From positions 124,001 to 188,000 of the forward strand of contig JAQTTH010000003.1 of the NCBI GenBank assembly GCA_028710895.1: a stretch of 64,000 bases of DNA, written 5' to 3'. The notes beneath the pieces are model-generated. The model saw nothing but the letters and a program-made list of their open reading frames with translations, had not been told where the DNA came from and searched no databases. How positions within the stretch are numbered: position 1 is the first letter of the stretch; every line of letters starts with the position of its first letter. Source of the DNA: Paludibacter sp. GTDB lineage: Bacteria > Bacteroidota > Bacteroidia > Bacteroidales > Paludibacteraceae. Positions 18,218 to 26,959 of this stretch are shown here, in pieces. A program made the translations under genes and the position numbers.

Positions 18218-18547
18218 ACATAGTCTATTATTCTCAAATTTCGAGACTATGCAAAAAATACAAGACTTTTCATTGCATCCATCATACCTCAAAAAAAAGC
18301 CTCAAGTTTAGCGAAGCGTAATCCGCCAAAAGTCGGACAGGCTCTGGACTGATAACCAATGCAGTTTATTACTGAATATAATACACAGTTACAAACTACT
18401 CATATTTAGCTTCGCCGATTTTCAATTCCAGCACTACTTGTCCCGATGCATCGGGAAGTCTCCGTTTCACTCAGACTTGCGCTAAGCACCGCCTGCAACG
18501 CTACCGACTTGGACGAGAAAGAAGCCAGCTTGGTAATCTTTTTCTGC
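18218..18547. other. Non-coding spacer with short palindrome
   Basis: I see no gene in these 330 bases. They contain GC-richer fragments (TTTAGCGAAGCGTAATCCGC, and TTTAGCTTCGCCG in the other sense) that look like decayed intergenic repeats. There is also a perfect 16-bp palindrome TCCCGATGCATCGGGA at 18441-18456. Confidence 0.5.
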
Positions 18548-18584
18548 AAGAAAAGAGGATGACCAATGATCATCCTCTTTTCTT
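18548..18584 (-). terminator. Terminator of the PafA-like gene
   Basis: Perfect 15-base arms, AAGAAAAGAGGATGA (18548-18562) and TCATCCTCTTTTCTT (18570-18584), enclose a seven-base loop about 20 bases beyond the stop codon at 18604. Confidence 0.8.
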
Positions 18585-18603
18585 ATTTCTGTTTCTGCCG
18601 TTT

Positions 18604-20250
18604 TTACTTCTTATCAGTCACTTCCGTAATCGGACTGCCGATACAGCCGCTTGGCATTTGGATATGCAGCAATGCGGCTAAGGTTGCCGAAATGTCGGTC
18701 ATTTGGGTAGTTCGGTTGGTGGTGCCGTGTGGTATTTTCCAACCCATAAAAATCAATGGGATATGTGTGTCGTACGGGTTCCAAACGCTGTGGGTGCATC
18801 CTTTTTTGCAAGTAGCAGGCAACCAACCGGGCAGGTTTACCATAAGCACGCTTCCGCTTCGTTGTTGGTTATAGCCGTTTATCATCATGTTTTTCAACGG
18901 TGCAGGTATCGATGCTTCGGCTATTTTATCCTGATCCACGGCATACTGTATGCCGTCCTGATGCAACAGGTAATTTATGGTGGCAGCTTTTATTTCGTCG
19001 GTGTTTAGCTTCAGACTGTCAATCCGGCTTTGGTTGTAGGTTACCTGAAAATTATCGGTACCCAAAATCAGTTGTTTGGCGCCAAATTGTTTCTCAATGG
19101 TCTTCACAAGTCCACTTTCCAGATCTTTGCCCAATAAACCGGTCGGCATTTTGTTTGCCCGCGAAAATCCTTCGGCATGAGCCGCTCCGTGGTCGGCTGT
19201 GAGGAACACAAGGTAATTTCCTTTCCCGATTTTCTGATCGAGGTAGCTGAAAAATCCTGCCAAATCCCGGTCCAGGCGCAGGTAAACATCTTCAATTTCG
19301 ATGGCGTTGGGTCCGGTCATGTGGCCGCAATAATCGGTGGAAGCACAGTTGATAGTCAGAAAATCGCTTGTTGTTTCCTGTCCCAGTTTATACCCTTCGA
19401 TGGCTGCTTTGGCAAATTGCAGTGTCAGCGTGTTACCAAAAGGCATTTGGCGCAGTGAGCCGTGATCGAGCGCATAGGCTTTTTGTGTGTCGAACGGAAA
19501 AATAGGTTTCGAAGCGCCTTTCAGCATGCCTTCCCATTCCACATCGTCGGCTGTGCTTTCGGTGTACTGGTCGATAGGCAACAGCGTATTCCAACCGTTT
19601 GCCAGTAATTTATCGATTGGTTTTGCGTTGTTGAAATCGTTTACCCAGGCAGGAAGTTGCGGCATGTAGTACGAACTTGTGATAAATTTACCCGTTGCAT
19701 CATCAATCCAGAAAGCGGCAGTAGGATTATGTCCCGAAGGCAGAATGGAAGCGCGGTCTTTAAGCGAAACGCCCACCACCTTTGATTGGAAATTAGTAGC
19801 CAGGCGCAGTTCGTCGGTAATGGTGGTTGCCAGCAAATTGCGCGGCGACATTTTCCCGGCTTTGCTGTCGGAGCCGATAGTCTGCACGGTTGAATCGTCG
19901 GTGCAATAGATCGATTTGCCTGTTTTGTGGTCAATCCAGTCGTTGCCGGCAATACCGTGAATGGAAGGCACCGATCCGGTGAAAATAGTTGTATGTCCGA
20001 TAGCCGTTACCGACGGAATATAGTTTATCATGGTATTTTCGCACGAAAAACCATCGTTTAGCAAGCGTTTGAAGCCGCCGTTTTCGTATTTGTTGTAAAA
20101 GCGATACAAATAATCCCAGCGCATTTGATCCACAACAATTCCCACAACCAGTTTGGGGCGTTCGAGTTGTGAGTTGTTTGGTTTATTTTTTTCGGCAAAT
20201 AACAAGGTTGTTAGAAACAGCAAAATATTGAGCAAAAAAATCTTTTTCAT
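18604..20250 (-). CDS. pafA: PafA-type alkaline phosphatase
   Basis: The 548-residue product has a signal peptide (MKKIFLLNILLFLTTLLFA) and an alkaline-phosphatase-superfamily domain. Active-site elements of PafA are all visible: VVDQMRWDYL (metal Asp), SVTAIGHTTIFTG with the nucleophile Thr, IAGNDW with the Asn, SLKDRAS carrying the Lys-x-Arg pair that marks PafA monoesterases, STDYCGH, TADHG and DTHIPL for the two zinc sites. PafA releases phosphate from organic monoesters in the periplasm and in studied Bacteroidota is not repressed by phosphate. A longer frame runs to 20346, but its first 32 residues precede the signal peptide, so I use 20250. Confidence 0.88.
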   Translation of the reverse strand: MKKIFLLNILLFLTTLLFAEKNKPNNSQLERPKLVVGIVVDQMRWDYLYRFYNKYENGGFKRLLNDGFSCENTMINYIPSVTAIGHTTIFTGSVPSIHGIAGNDWIDHKTGKSIYCTDDSTVQTIGSDSKAGKMSPRNLLATTITDELRLATNFQSKVVGVSLKDRASILPSGHNPTAAFWIDDATGKFITSSYYMPQLPAWVNDFNNAKPIDKLLANGWNTLLPIDQYTESTADDVEWEGMLKGASKPIFPFDTQKAYALDHGSLRQMPFGNTLTLQFAKAAIEGYKLGQETTSDFLTINCASTDYCGHMTGPNAIEIEDVYLRLDRDLAGFFSYLDQKIGKGNYLVFLTADHGAAHAEGFSRANKMPTGLLGKDLESGLVKTIEKQFGAKQLILGTDNFQVTYNQSRIDSLKLNTDEIKAATINYLLHQDGIQYAVDQDKIAEASIPAPLKNMMINGYNQQRSGSVLMVNLPGWLPATCKKGCTHSVWNPYDTHIPLIFMGWKIPHGTTNRTTQMTDISATLAALLHIQMPSGCIGSPITEVTDKK

Positions 20251-20422
20251 GAGCGTGTAAATTTGATGTTGAAGAAATAAGACTGCGAAGTTAGAAGAAA
20301 TTGCACAAAGCAGAAAGAGTTTGCGCTCCTTTTCTAAAATATTCATGCAATTGTTACACTGCCGGGTTGAAAGTCAGAACAATTCCGCTAATTTAGTGGT
20401 TCAATAAACAAAACAAACACGT

Positions 20423-20836
20423 ATGGACGCACTTTTTACGAAGCTTAATTATAAAGAAGGAAAAACGATATATGTTCTGAATCAACCCGAAGATTTTGAT
20501 TCGGTTCTTTCAACTATTCCCACCGAAATATCCGTACAGAAAGCAGTTGGCTCTACCGATACGGTGGAATTTGTTCTTGTTTTTACAACAAGCAAAGCCG
20601 AAGTGGAAACCTTTTCCCGGCAAATAGCTCCGGCATTAAAAGGCGATGCAATATTTTGGCTGGTTTACCCCAAAGGTACTTCTAAAAAGTACAAATGCGA
20701 TTTTAATCGCGATACAAGTTGGGATTTGCTGGCTCCGTTTAGTCTTTTGCCGGTAAGGCAGGTTGCTATCGATGACGATTGGAGCGCGCTTCGTTTTCGA
20801 AAAGCTGAATTTATAAAGAATTTGACCCGGAAATAA
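20423..20836 (+). CDS. Small conserved protein, DUF3052-like
   Basis: The 137-residue cytoplasmic protein ends with DAIFWLVYPKGTSKKYK and VAIDDDWSALRFRKAEFI. The pairing of a buried strand ending in YPKG with a DDWSxLRF strand is like DUF3052-type proteins, whose function is unknown. It is divergent from pafA and stands alone. A second copy of the nested-palindrome type of element lies downstream. The family assignment is by eye and tentative. Confidence 0.6.
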   Translation: MDALFTKLNYKEGKTIYVLNQPEDFDSVLSTIPTEISVQKAVGSTDTVEFVLVFTTSKAEVETFSRQIAPALKGDAIFWLVYPKGTSKKYKCDFNRDTSWDLLAPFSLLPVRQVAIDDDWSALRFRKAEFIKNLTRK

Positions 20837-21507
20837 AAGTAAGATTCTTATTATAATCAATTGTGCTGCTATAATATGCTAGTTTTGAAAGAATAGGACG
20901 CGGATTTTTAGTGATTAAGCGGATATTCACTGATAATAATTAAATTGAGTTCGATATAAGCTAACGATCAATAAAAAGTGGATTTTTAGAATCCTGAAGG
21001 GATTCAATGTGAATAACCGCGGGTGTAACCCGTGGTATTTGTCTAAAATAATACGAACCCCGAATGGGGTTCAATATATAAATATGTGATATTGAACCCC
21101 ATTCGGGGTTCGTATTCAGGGTCTGTCTTTTCCACGGGTTACACCCGCGGTTATTCACATTCAAGTCCTTCGGACTTGTAAAAGAGTGAGATTCAAAAGA
21201 ATCTTATTTCGAACTCACGTTAATTAAATGGATTTAGACCTGATTTTAGTCATGCAAGCATGACTGATAAGACTATAAATGTTTGAAAATCATCCCGATA
21301 AATCGGGATTTCAATCCGTTTAAAAATCCGTTATTTCAGCTAAGATCAGCGTTCTATTCTTATTACAGTTTATGTTGAATCATATGACATTATATATTTC
21401 CACTTACTGTTGTAATTTAAAAGTCATAAAGCCTGCAAGTTTTGTGACTTTTTGTTTTTAAATATAAAATTGTTAATGAAACTGAGATGGCTTCCCTGAA
21501 TTTTTCC
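20837..21507. other. Gene-free spacer with palindromes
   Basis: No gene is visible in these 670 bases. They hold the nested-palindrome element at 20989-21177, the palindrome AGTCATGC-AA-GCATGACT (21248-21265) and TCCCGAT-AA-ATCGGGA (21293-21308). The rest is AT-rich and unremarkable. Confidence 0.6.
20989..21177. mobile_element. Nested-palindrome element, second type
   Basis: A perfect 30-bp outer pair (21006-21035 with 21132-21161, core GAATAACCGCGGGTGTAACC) encloses a perfect 28-bp inner pair (21050-21077 with 21089-21116, core GAACCCCGAATGGGGTTC). Small palindromes flank it: GAATCC/GGATTC at 20989-21005 and AAGTCC/GGACTT at 21163-21177. The layout is like the element at 17855-18217, but the sequences differ. 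Confidence 0.75.
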
Positions 21508-21515
21508 TACCTTTG
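21508..21515 (+). promoter_or_regulatory. -7 promoter box of corA
   Basis: TACCTTTG matches TAnnTTTG and lies 29 bases before the corA start at 21545. Confidence 0.55.
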
Positions 21516-21544
21516 TCAATCAGTGATATTTAAATCAAAAAGTT

Positions 21545-22603
21545 ATGTCCCGATTTCCTAAAAAGCAAAAAGAGCACATTGGACTTTCTCCGTTTGCCCT
21601 TGTTTTTCAAGGTCAGAAAAAGACCGATAAAATTCTTCTGCGTGCCATCGATTTCGATCTGGAAGATGTTCAGGAGTTGGAAGTTACTTCGCCCGAACAA
21701 TTGCTGGCCCTCAAAAAGTCGAAAAAACTTACCTGGCTCAATATCGATGGATTGGATAATGTGAAGTTGATGGAGAATCTGGCAACCATTTTTAAAATTG
21801 AAAATAATGTGCTTGCCGATGTTATGAATCCCGCAGTTCGCCCCAAAGCGCAGGAACTTGACAATGGAATTTTCCTGACTATCAAAATGTTTCAATACAA
21901 TGATGTTGACTTGACAGTGGAGAATCTGAGCATTATCATTACCGACAACACGCTCATTTCGTTTCAGGAGCAACCGGGGTTGGTTTTTGAACCTATCCGC
22001 GAACGCATTCGCAAACACAAAACCAAAATCCGCACTTCGGGTCCCGATTATCTTACGTTTGCCTTGCTGGACGTAGTTGTCGACAATTATATTTATATTC
22101 TTGGTATTCTGGGCGAAAAAATTGAAGGTCTGGAAGATAGCATGACCAACGACCCTAATAAAGAGTTGCTGGAGAACCTGAATGTGTATAAACGTGAGTT
22201 GAATTTTCTGCGAAAACACATTAAGCCGGCAAAGGAAATGATTATGAATCTGGTAAAAATGGAATCGGAGTATATTCACGATGAAAACAAGATTCATTTC
22301 CGCGAATTGCAGGATAATATTAATGAAGCATCCGAACTGTCGGATAGTTACCGCGAAATTCTGTACGACCAATTGAACATGTATCATTCGTCCATGAGTA
22401 CAAAGCTGAATGATATTATGCGAATTCTGACTGTCTTTTCGGTAATATTTATCCCACTTACCTTTATTGTAGGCGTTTACGGAACTAATTTCGAGAATCT
22501 CCCCGAAGTTCATTGGCGGCATGGTTATTTCTTAATGTGGGGTGTTATGCTCCTGACAACCATTTCGATGCTTTGGTTTTTTAAGCGAAAAAAATGGTTT
22601 TGA
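21545..22603 (+). CDS. corA: CorA-type magnesium/cobalt transporter
   Basis: The 352-residue protein has a large soluble domain (about 1-285), with the long stalk helix around DSYREILYDQLNMYHSSMS. Two membrane helices follow: IMRILTVFSVIFIPLTFIVG and GYFLMWGVMLLTTISMLWFF. The positively charged end KRKKWF is typical. CorA forms a pentameric channel for divalent cations in the inner membrane. The pore signature after helix 1 reads YGTNFENLPE, with Thr in place of the usual Met of GMN. The neighbouring zwf gene starts 138 bases downstream and may be separately transcribed. A long antisense frame (22522-21530) is not a gene. Confidence 0.92.
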   Translation: MSRFPKKQKEHIGLSPFALVFQGQKKTDKILLRAIDFDLEDVQELEVTSPEQLLALKKSKKLTWLNIDGLDNVKLMENLATIFKIENNVLADVMNPAVRPKAQELDNGIFLTIKMFQYNDVDLTVENLSIIITDNTLISFQEQPGLVFEPIRERIRKHKTKIRTSGPDYLTFALLDVVVDNYIYILGILGEKIEGLEDSMTNDPNKELLENLNVYKRELNFLRKHIKPAKEMIMNLVKMESEYIHDENKIHFRELQDNINEASELSDSYREILYDQLNMYHSSMSTKLNDIMRILTVFSVIFIPLTFIVGVYGTNFENLPEVHWRHGYFLMWGVMLLTTISMLWFFKRKKWF

Positions 22604-22741
22604 TGAATGGGGCACCTGCTGCTATTGATTTTTTCTATAGGGAGTTTTATGTTTTTAAGCAGAAATTGCTGAACGAATCCGCGCTTAATTTGTTTATAAA
22701 AGACGTTTAGATAGTATATCATTCGTATAATATGTATTTTA

Positions 22742-24286
22742 ATGGAAGAAGAAATTAAAAAAACGGCAAAAAAGAACACGGTCGAAAACCAGATTCTGGT
22801 TATTTTTGGTTCAAATGGTGACCTGGCAAAACGCAAACTATTACCCGCCATTTTTCAGCTTTATCTGGATAATTTGTTGCCCGAACGTTTTGCGGTAGTT
22901 GGTGCCGGAAGTCAGGAGAAAACCGAGGAAATTAACCGGGAAGATGTGCGCAATTCAATGCTCGAATTCGCAAAAGCAGGTGCAGCCGAAAATCCACAAA
23001 AACTGGAAGAGTTTTTAGCGCATGTTTATTATCAGAAAGTGGGTAATCAAACCGAAGAAGATTTCGGCAAGTTAAAGAAATACATCGACAAGTTATCCAG
23101 GAAACTTGACGTGCCTCAAAATATTATCTATTACTTTTCCATTCCTCCATTTTTATACGAAGTGGTGGCAGCTCATTTGGTGAAATACGGACTGAACACC
23201 GAAGAGAATGGCTGGAAACGAATTATTGTAGAAAAACCTTTTGGTTATAGCTACGATACAGCTATTGATTTGGATAAGAAGCTGCGTAGTGGTTTCAACG
23301 AAGATCAGATTTATCGTATCGACCATTATCTGGGTAAAGAAACGGTTCAAAATATCATGGTTACCCGTTTCTCGAATGGCTTTTTCGAACCAATCTGGAA
23401 CCGAAAATATGTCGACCGGGTAGAAATTACAGCTGCCGAAAAAATTGGCGTGGGCGATCGTGGGGGTTATTACGATACTTCCGGTGCCATGCGCGATATG
23501 ATTCAAAATCACTTGCTGCAAGTGCTGGCTGTAGTGGCTATGGAACCACCTGCTATTTTCGATTCGGAATCTATCCGTAACGAAAGCGTGAAGGTTCTGC
23601 AGGCTTTACGTCCGATTAAATCAAACGAAATAAACGAAAACGTCGTGCGTGGACAATATATTGAAACGCTCGTTGATGAAACAATTCAGAAAGGGTATCG
23701 TCAGGAAAAAGGTGTTGCACCAAGTTCCAAAACGGAAACATTTGTGGCTATGCGCGTCTTTGTCGACAACTGGCGCTGGGGCGATGTTCCGTTCTATATC
23801 CGTACAGGAAAACAACTGCCCGATCGCGTTACCGAAGTGGTTATTCACCTGAAACCGGCTCCACATCAGCTTTTCAAACAACGCTGTGTGGCACAGTCGA
23901 CCAATATGATTATCCTTCGTATTCACCCCGATGCCGGTGTGGCAGTTGATTTTGGTATGAAAATTCCGGGGGCAGGCTACAAAGTGCAAAACGTGAATAT
24001 GGCTTTTCATTATTCCGATTTGGCATCAAATAAAATTTCCGAAGCATACGAACGTTTATTATTAGATTGTATGATTGGTGATTCGACACTGTATGCCCGT
24101 GCTGATGCTGTGAAGGCCAGCTGGAAATTTGTCGATCCCATTCTTCAGGCATGGAAATCCCATAACAGTGAAATTCCATTGTATTTCTACGAATGTAATA
24201 CCTGGGGGCCGAAAGAAGCGAATGCTTTGTTTGGAAACAAAGAACTGAAATGGCGTGCTCCTTTCAAGAAATTTAAAACAGAATAA
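22742..24286 (+). CDS. zwf: Glucose-6-phosphate 1-dehydrogenase
   Basis: The first enzyme of the oxidative pentose phosphate pathway, making 6-phosphogluconolactone and NAD(P)H. The nucleotide-binding motif IFGSNGDLAKRKLLPAIF is near residue 21, and the active-site peptide RIDHYLGKETVQN, with the catalytic His and substrate Lys, is near residue 195. EKPFGYSYDTA and RTGKQLPDR are also family motifs. Length (514 residues) is normal, with a short charged N-terminal extension. pgl begins five bases after its stop codon, so the two are co-transcribed. No gnd gene is in this window. Confidence 0.97.
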   Translation: MEEEIKKTAKKNTVENQILVIFGSNGDLAKRKLLPAIFQLYLDNLLPERFAVVGAGSQEKTEEINREDVRNSMLEFAKAGAAENPQKLEEFLAHVYYQKVGNQTEEDFGKLKKYIDKLSRKLDVPQNIIYYFSIPPFLYEVVAAHLVKYGLNTEENGWKRIIVEKPFGYSYDTAIDLDKKLRSGFNEDQIYRIDHYLGKETVQNIMVTRFSNGFFEPIWNRKYVDRVEITAAEKIGVGDRGGYYDTSGAMRDMIQNHLLQVLAVVAMEPPAIFDSESIRNESVKVLQALRPIKSNEINENVVRGQYIETLVDETIQKGYRQEKGVAPSSKTETFVAMRVFVDNWRWGDVPFYIRTGKQLPDRVTEVVIHLKPAPHQLFKQRCVAQSTNMIILRIHPDAGVAVDFGMKIPGAGYKVQNVNMAFHYSDLASNKISEAYERLLLDCMIGDSTLYARADAVKASWKFVDPILQAWKSHNSEIPLYFYECNTWGPKEANALFGNKELKWRAPFKKFKTE

Positions 24287-24290
24287 TAAG

Positions 24291-25025
24291 ATGAATCCGA
24301 ATCTTCATATATTCGAAACACCCGAAGAAACAGCCCGTGCAGTGGCTAAACTGATTTTGGCGAAGGCGAAGGAAAAAAACAAACTTTCGCTTCCGTTCAA
24401 TATTGCTTTGTCGGGCGGAAGCACTCCAAAGCTGCTTTTTACCTTGTTGGCAAATGAATATGTTGATTCAATTCCGTGGCATTTTATCCGCCTTTTCTGG
24501 GTCGATGAACGTTGCGTTCCGCCAACACATGCAGAAAGTAACTTCGGAATGACTTACGAAAGCTTGTTGAAGCATGTGCCGATTCATGATGCTAATATTT
24601 TTCGTATGGTTGGTGAGGCTGACCCTCAAAAGGAGGCTACGCGTTACCAGACTTTACTTGAAGCGCAGTTACCTCAGCATAATGGCATTCCGCAATTTGA
24701 TTTGATTTTGCTCGGCATGGGCGATGATGGACATACAGCATCCATTTTCCCCGATAATCTGGCTTTGCTGGATGCAAAAGAGTTTGTCGCTGTTGGGACT
24801 CACCCTACAAGTGGTCAGAAACGGATAACGCTCACCGGCAAGCTTATTAATGAAGCCAGTCAGGTTGTTTTCCTCATTACCGGACCTTCCAAATCGGCTG
24901 TTATGCGTCAGATTATGCAACGGGAACCCGGTTTCGACAACTATCCTACTTCCTACATTCACTCTGCCGGAGGTTTGGCCGATTTTTATGTAGATAAGGA
25001 TGCAGCGTCCGAAATAAATTCCTGA
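24291..25025 (+). CDS. pgl: 6-phosphogluconolactonase
   Basis: It hydrolyses 6-phosphogluconolactone to 6-phosphogluconate, the step after Zwf. The N-terminal region has NIALSGGSTPKLLFTLLAN (phosphate-binding GGSTP). FWVDERCVPPTHAESNFGM and ILLGMGDDGHTASIFPDNL carry the catalytic and substrate-binding His and Asp residues of the DevB type. Length (244 residues) is typical. I start at 24291 (MNPNLHIFETPEE); a frame open to 24255 would overlap zwf and adds nothing conserved. The Coq4-motif membrane protein gene follows after 18 bases. Confidence 0.95.
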   Translation: MNPNLHIFETPEETARAVAKLILAKAKEKNKLSLPFNIALSGGSTPKLLFTLLANEYVDSIPWHFIRLFWVDERCVPPTHAESNFGMTYESLLKHVPIHDANIFRMVGEADPQKEATRYQTLLEAQLPQHNGIPQFDLILLGMGDDGHTASIFPDNLALLDAKEFVAVGTHPTSGQKRITLTGKLINEASQVVFLITGPSKSAVMRQIMQREPGFDNYPTSYIHSAGGLADFYVDKDAASEINS

Positions 25026-25043
25026 ACATAATTCGGTGTTTTG

Positions 25044-25601
25044 ATGACTTTACGCGAACATTTAGATCAATTTTACATTCAGTACGACATTCCGGCCGAA
25101 GGCGGTGTGAACGATAAAACGTTTGAAGTGCCGCTTCCAGCCTTTAAGCTTACCTTGCCCAATTTCCCGTGGAGAAAACGAATGTTGTATATTCACGATT
25201 TGGAGCATATCCTGAATCAGCAGGATACTACCTGGCAGGGCGAAATCTTTATTGCTTCCTGGGAAATTTCAACAGGTTATTACCGAAACTTCCCTATTAT
25301 TGTTTTTCCGTTGTGGACTATGGGCTGGGGATTTTGGAAGCATCCTTCATCTGTGTTTAGTGGTTTTAGCAAAGGATATTCCGATAAAGGCATAGCCCGC
25401 TTGAATATGGAACAAGGCGAATTACTTGATTTAAAATTGTCAGATCTTCAGCTGCTTACACTGAATAAACGAGCCAATCGTTCCAAAATTATTTTGTACT
25501 TCAAATTTATGGGCTGGCTGCTTGTCAGTCAAACTGTATTTTTATCTCCAATAATTGCTTTGGCAAGCTTTCTGTCAATTTTCCTCAAATTTTTATTTTG
25601 A
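25044..25601 (+). CDS. Coq4-motif protein with C-terminal membrane segment
   Basis: The 185-residue product contains HDLEHILNQQDTTWQGE at residues 51-67. This fits exactly the H-D-x-x-H-x11-E metal-binding motif known from Coq4, which organises and acts in ubiquinone synthesis in eukaryotes and some proteobacteria. A hydrophobic C-terminus (MGWLLVSQTVFLSPIIALA) suggests membrane attachment, unlike the classic peripheral Coq4. The organism probably uses menaquinone, so the role is open. ATG 25044 is preferred over a TTG three bases upstream. It follows pgl by 18 bases and could be the third gene of the zwf operon. Confidence 0.6.
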   Translation: MTLREHLDQFYIQYDIPAEGGVNDKTFEVPLPAFKLTLPNFPWRKRMLYIHDLEHILNQQDTTWQGEIFIASWEISTGYYRNFPIIVFPLWTMGWGFWKHPSSVFSGFSKGYSDKGIARLNMEQGELLDLKLSDLQLLTLNKRANRSKIILYFKFMGWLLVSQTVFLSPIIALASFLSIFLKFLF

Positions 25602-25627
25602 ACAAAGCTTTAGTGAAACATATTCGC

Positions 25628-25635
25628 TAATTTTG
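25628..25635 (+). promoter_or_regulatory. -7 promoter box of the DUF1080 gene
   Basis: TAATTTTG matches TAnnTTTG and lies 33 bases before the start at 25669. A TTTAG about 19 bases upstream could be a weak -33 element. Confidence 0.4.
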
Positions 25636-25668
25636 AGGCCGGTTTAAAAATTCAAATACCATTTTCAC

Positions 25669-26295
25669 ATGAGAACAAATTTAAAGTATTTGCTGTCAGC
25701 TATTATTCTGCTGTCATCAGTTGTTGGTTTTGCTCAACGTTCAAAGAAAAATTCATTTTTTACTCAAAAAAATGCTCAAAACTGGATATATATTCTCAAT
25801 GACAAAAGTCTCAATCCGGCTGATGTATTCAAGATGAATGATGGTCTGCTGCAAATTTCCGGAGCATCGAGTGGTTATTTACGTACAAAGAAAAGCTATT
25901 CCAATTTCGAACTGAATGTGGAATGGCGGTGGACAAAAGTGCTGGGAAACAGCGGGGTTTTGGTTCACATTCAAGCGAAAGATACAGTTTGGCCGGTTTG
26001 CTATCAGGTTCAGCAAAAGGCAGATGCTGCGGGTGATATTATTTGCATGAACGGACTTTGGGCAAAAGAATGTACCGATTCTGTAAAATTCACGGTGAAA
26101 AAGTTACAAGTTTCAAACGAAAAACCCTTGGGCGAATGGAACACAATCAGAATTATCAGCAAAAATAAAACACTCAAAGTTTGGGTGAATGGTGTTTTAC
26201 AAAACAGCATTACCGGACTGACGGTTTCAAAAGGATTTATTGGGTTTCAGAACGAAGGAAAACCGCTTGAGTTCCGAAATCTGCAAATTAAATAA
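25669..26295 (+). CDS. Secreted DUF1080 (3-keto-disaccharide hydrolase-like) protein
   Basis: A signal peptide (MRTNLKYLLSAIILLSSVVGFA) precedes a single beta-sandwich domain of the DUF1080/LamG-like type. NFELNVEWRWTK, GNSGVLVHIQ, WPVCYQVQQKADAAGDI and the closing GFIGFQNEGKPLEFRNLQIK are the usual conserved stretches. DUF1080 members are envelope carbohydrate-active proteins; some cleave 3-keto-glycosides. Length (208 residues) means one domain only. A HAD hydrolase gene follows after six bases, so the pair is probably an operon. Confidence 0.85.
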   Translation: MRTNLKYLLSAIILLSSVVGFAQRSKKNSFFTQKNAQNWIYILNDKSLNPADVFKMNDGLLQISGASSGYLRTKKSYSNFELNVEWRWTKVLGNSGVLVHIQAKDTVWPVCYQVQQKADAAGDIICMNGLWAKECTDSVKFTVKKLQVSNEKPLGEWNTIRIISKNKTLKVWVNGVLQNSITGLTVSKGFIGFQNEGKPLEFRNLQIK

Positions 26296-26301
26296 TTGGA
26301 T

Positions 26302-26952
26302 ATGAAGTTTAAAGGAGCAATTTTCGATTTCAATGGAACACTTTTTTGGGATACGGCATTTCACGATAAAGCATTCGATGTGTTTTTAGAGAAGCATAAT
26401 GTTCAACTCACGGATGAGGAAAAGCGGGTAAAGATTCACGGAAAACCCAATGCTGATATCATGCGCGGTATTTTTGGAAATCACCTGACTGATAAGGATA
26501 TTTATGAAATGGCACAGGAAAAAGAAGCTATTTATCGGGAACTTTGTGTCAACGATTTGGAGTTTGCGCCGGGAGCAGAGGATTTATTTGATTTCCTGAA
26601 GGCCAATGGAATTGCCATGACAATAGCCACTTCGGCCGGAATTGAAAACATTGATTTCTACTTCGAATACATGCATTTGGGACGTTGGTTCAGCAAAGAG
26701 AAAGTGGCTTACGATGATGGCACTTTTAGGGGAAAACCGCATCCGGATGTTTTTCTGAAAGCTGCTGAGAAATTGAGCTTAAGACCGCAAGAAACGGTTA
26801 TGTTCGAAGATTCTGTGCCGGGAATTATGGCTGCAGAATCAGCCGGCGCCGGAAAAATATACATTGTGAGTTCGTATGGCGAGAATTACGACCGATTTTC
26901 GTACGATATTATAACCAATTTCAATCAGGTTGACAGAGCTCTGTTTGTCTAA
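26302..26952 (+). CDS. HAD superfamily hydrolase (beta-phosphoglucomutase-like)
   Basis: The 216-residue protein has the small Rossmann core and helical cap of the phosphoglycolate phosphatase/beta-phosphoglucomutase group. Motif I reads FDFNGTLFWDT, so the second acidic residue of the usual DxD is Asn. Motif II is IATSAG, and the later KPHPDVFLKAAEKL and MFEDSVPGIMAAESAGA are motifs III and IV. Loss of the second Asp often goes with altered or lost phosphomonoesterase action. Substrate unknown. I use ATG 26302; a TTG at 26296 is less likely. It converges on the BtuB-like gene, with an eight-base gap. Confidence 0.82.
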   Translation: MKFKGAIFDFNGTLFWDTAFHDKAFDVFLEKHNVQLTDEEKRVKIHGKPNADIMRGIFGNHLTDKDIYEMAQEKEAIYRELCVNDLEFAPGAEDLFDFLKANGIAMTIATSAGIENIDFYFEYMHLGRWFSKEKVAYDDGTFRGKPHPDVFLKAAEKLSLRPQETVMFEDSVPGIMAAESAGAGKIYIVSSYGENYDRFSYDIITNFNQVDRALFV

Positions 26953-26959
26953 AAAACAA

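Noticed and set aside
18084-18311. 75-codon frame in the region after 18080
   Set aside because: It lies mostly inside the nested-palindrome element and encodes its arms; no protein family features.
20389-20396. TAATTTAG as promoter of the DUF3052-like gene
   Set aside because: It lacks the final TTTG of the -7 consensus, so it was not listed.
21530-22522. Long minus-strand open frame antisense to corA
   Set aside because: It overlaps corA fully, its protein has no recognisable motif, and the plus-strand frame gives a complete CorA. It is a frame shadow.
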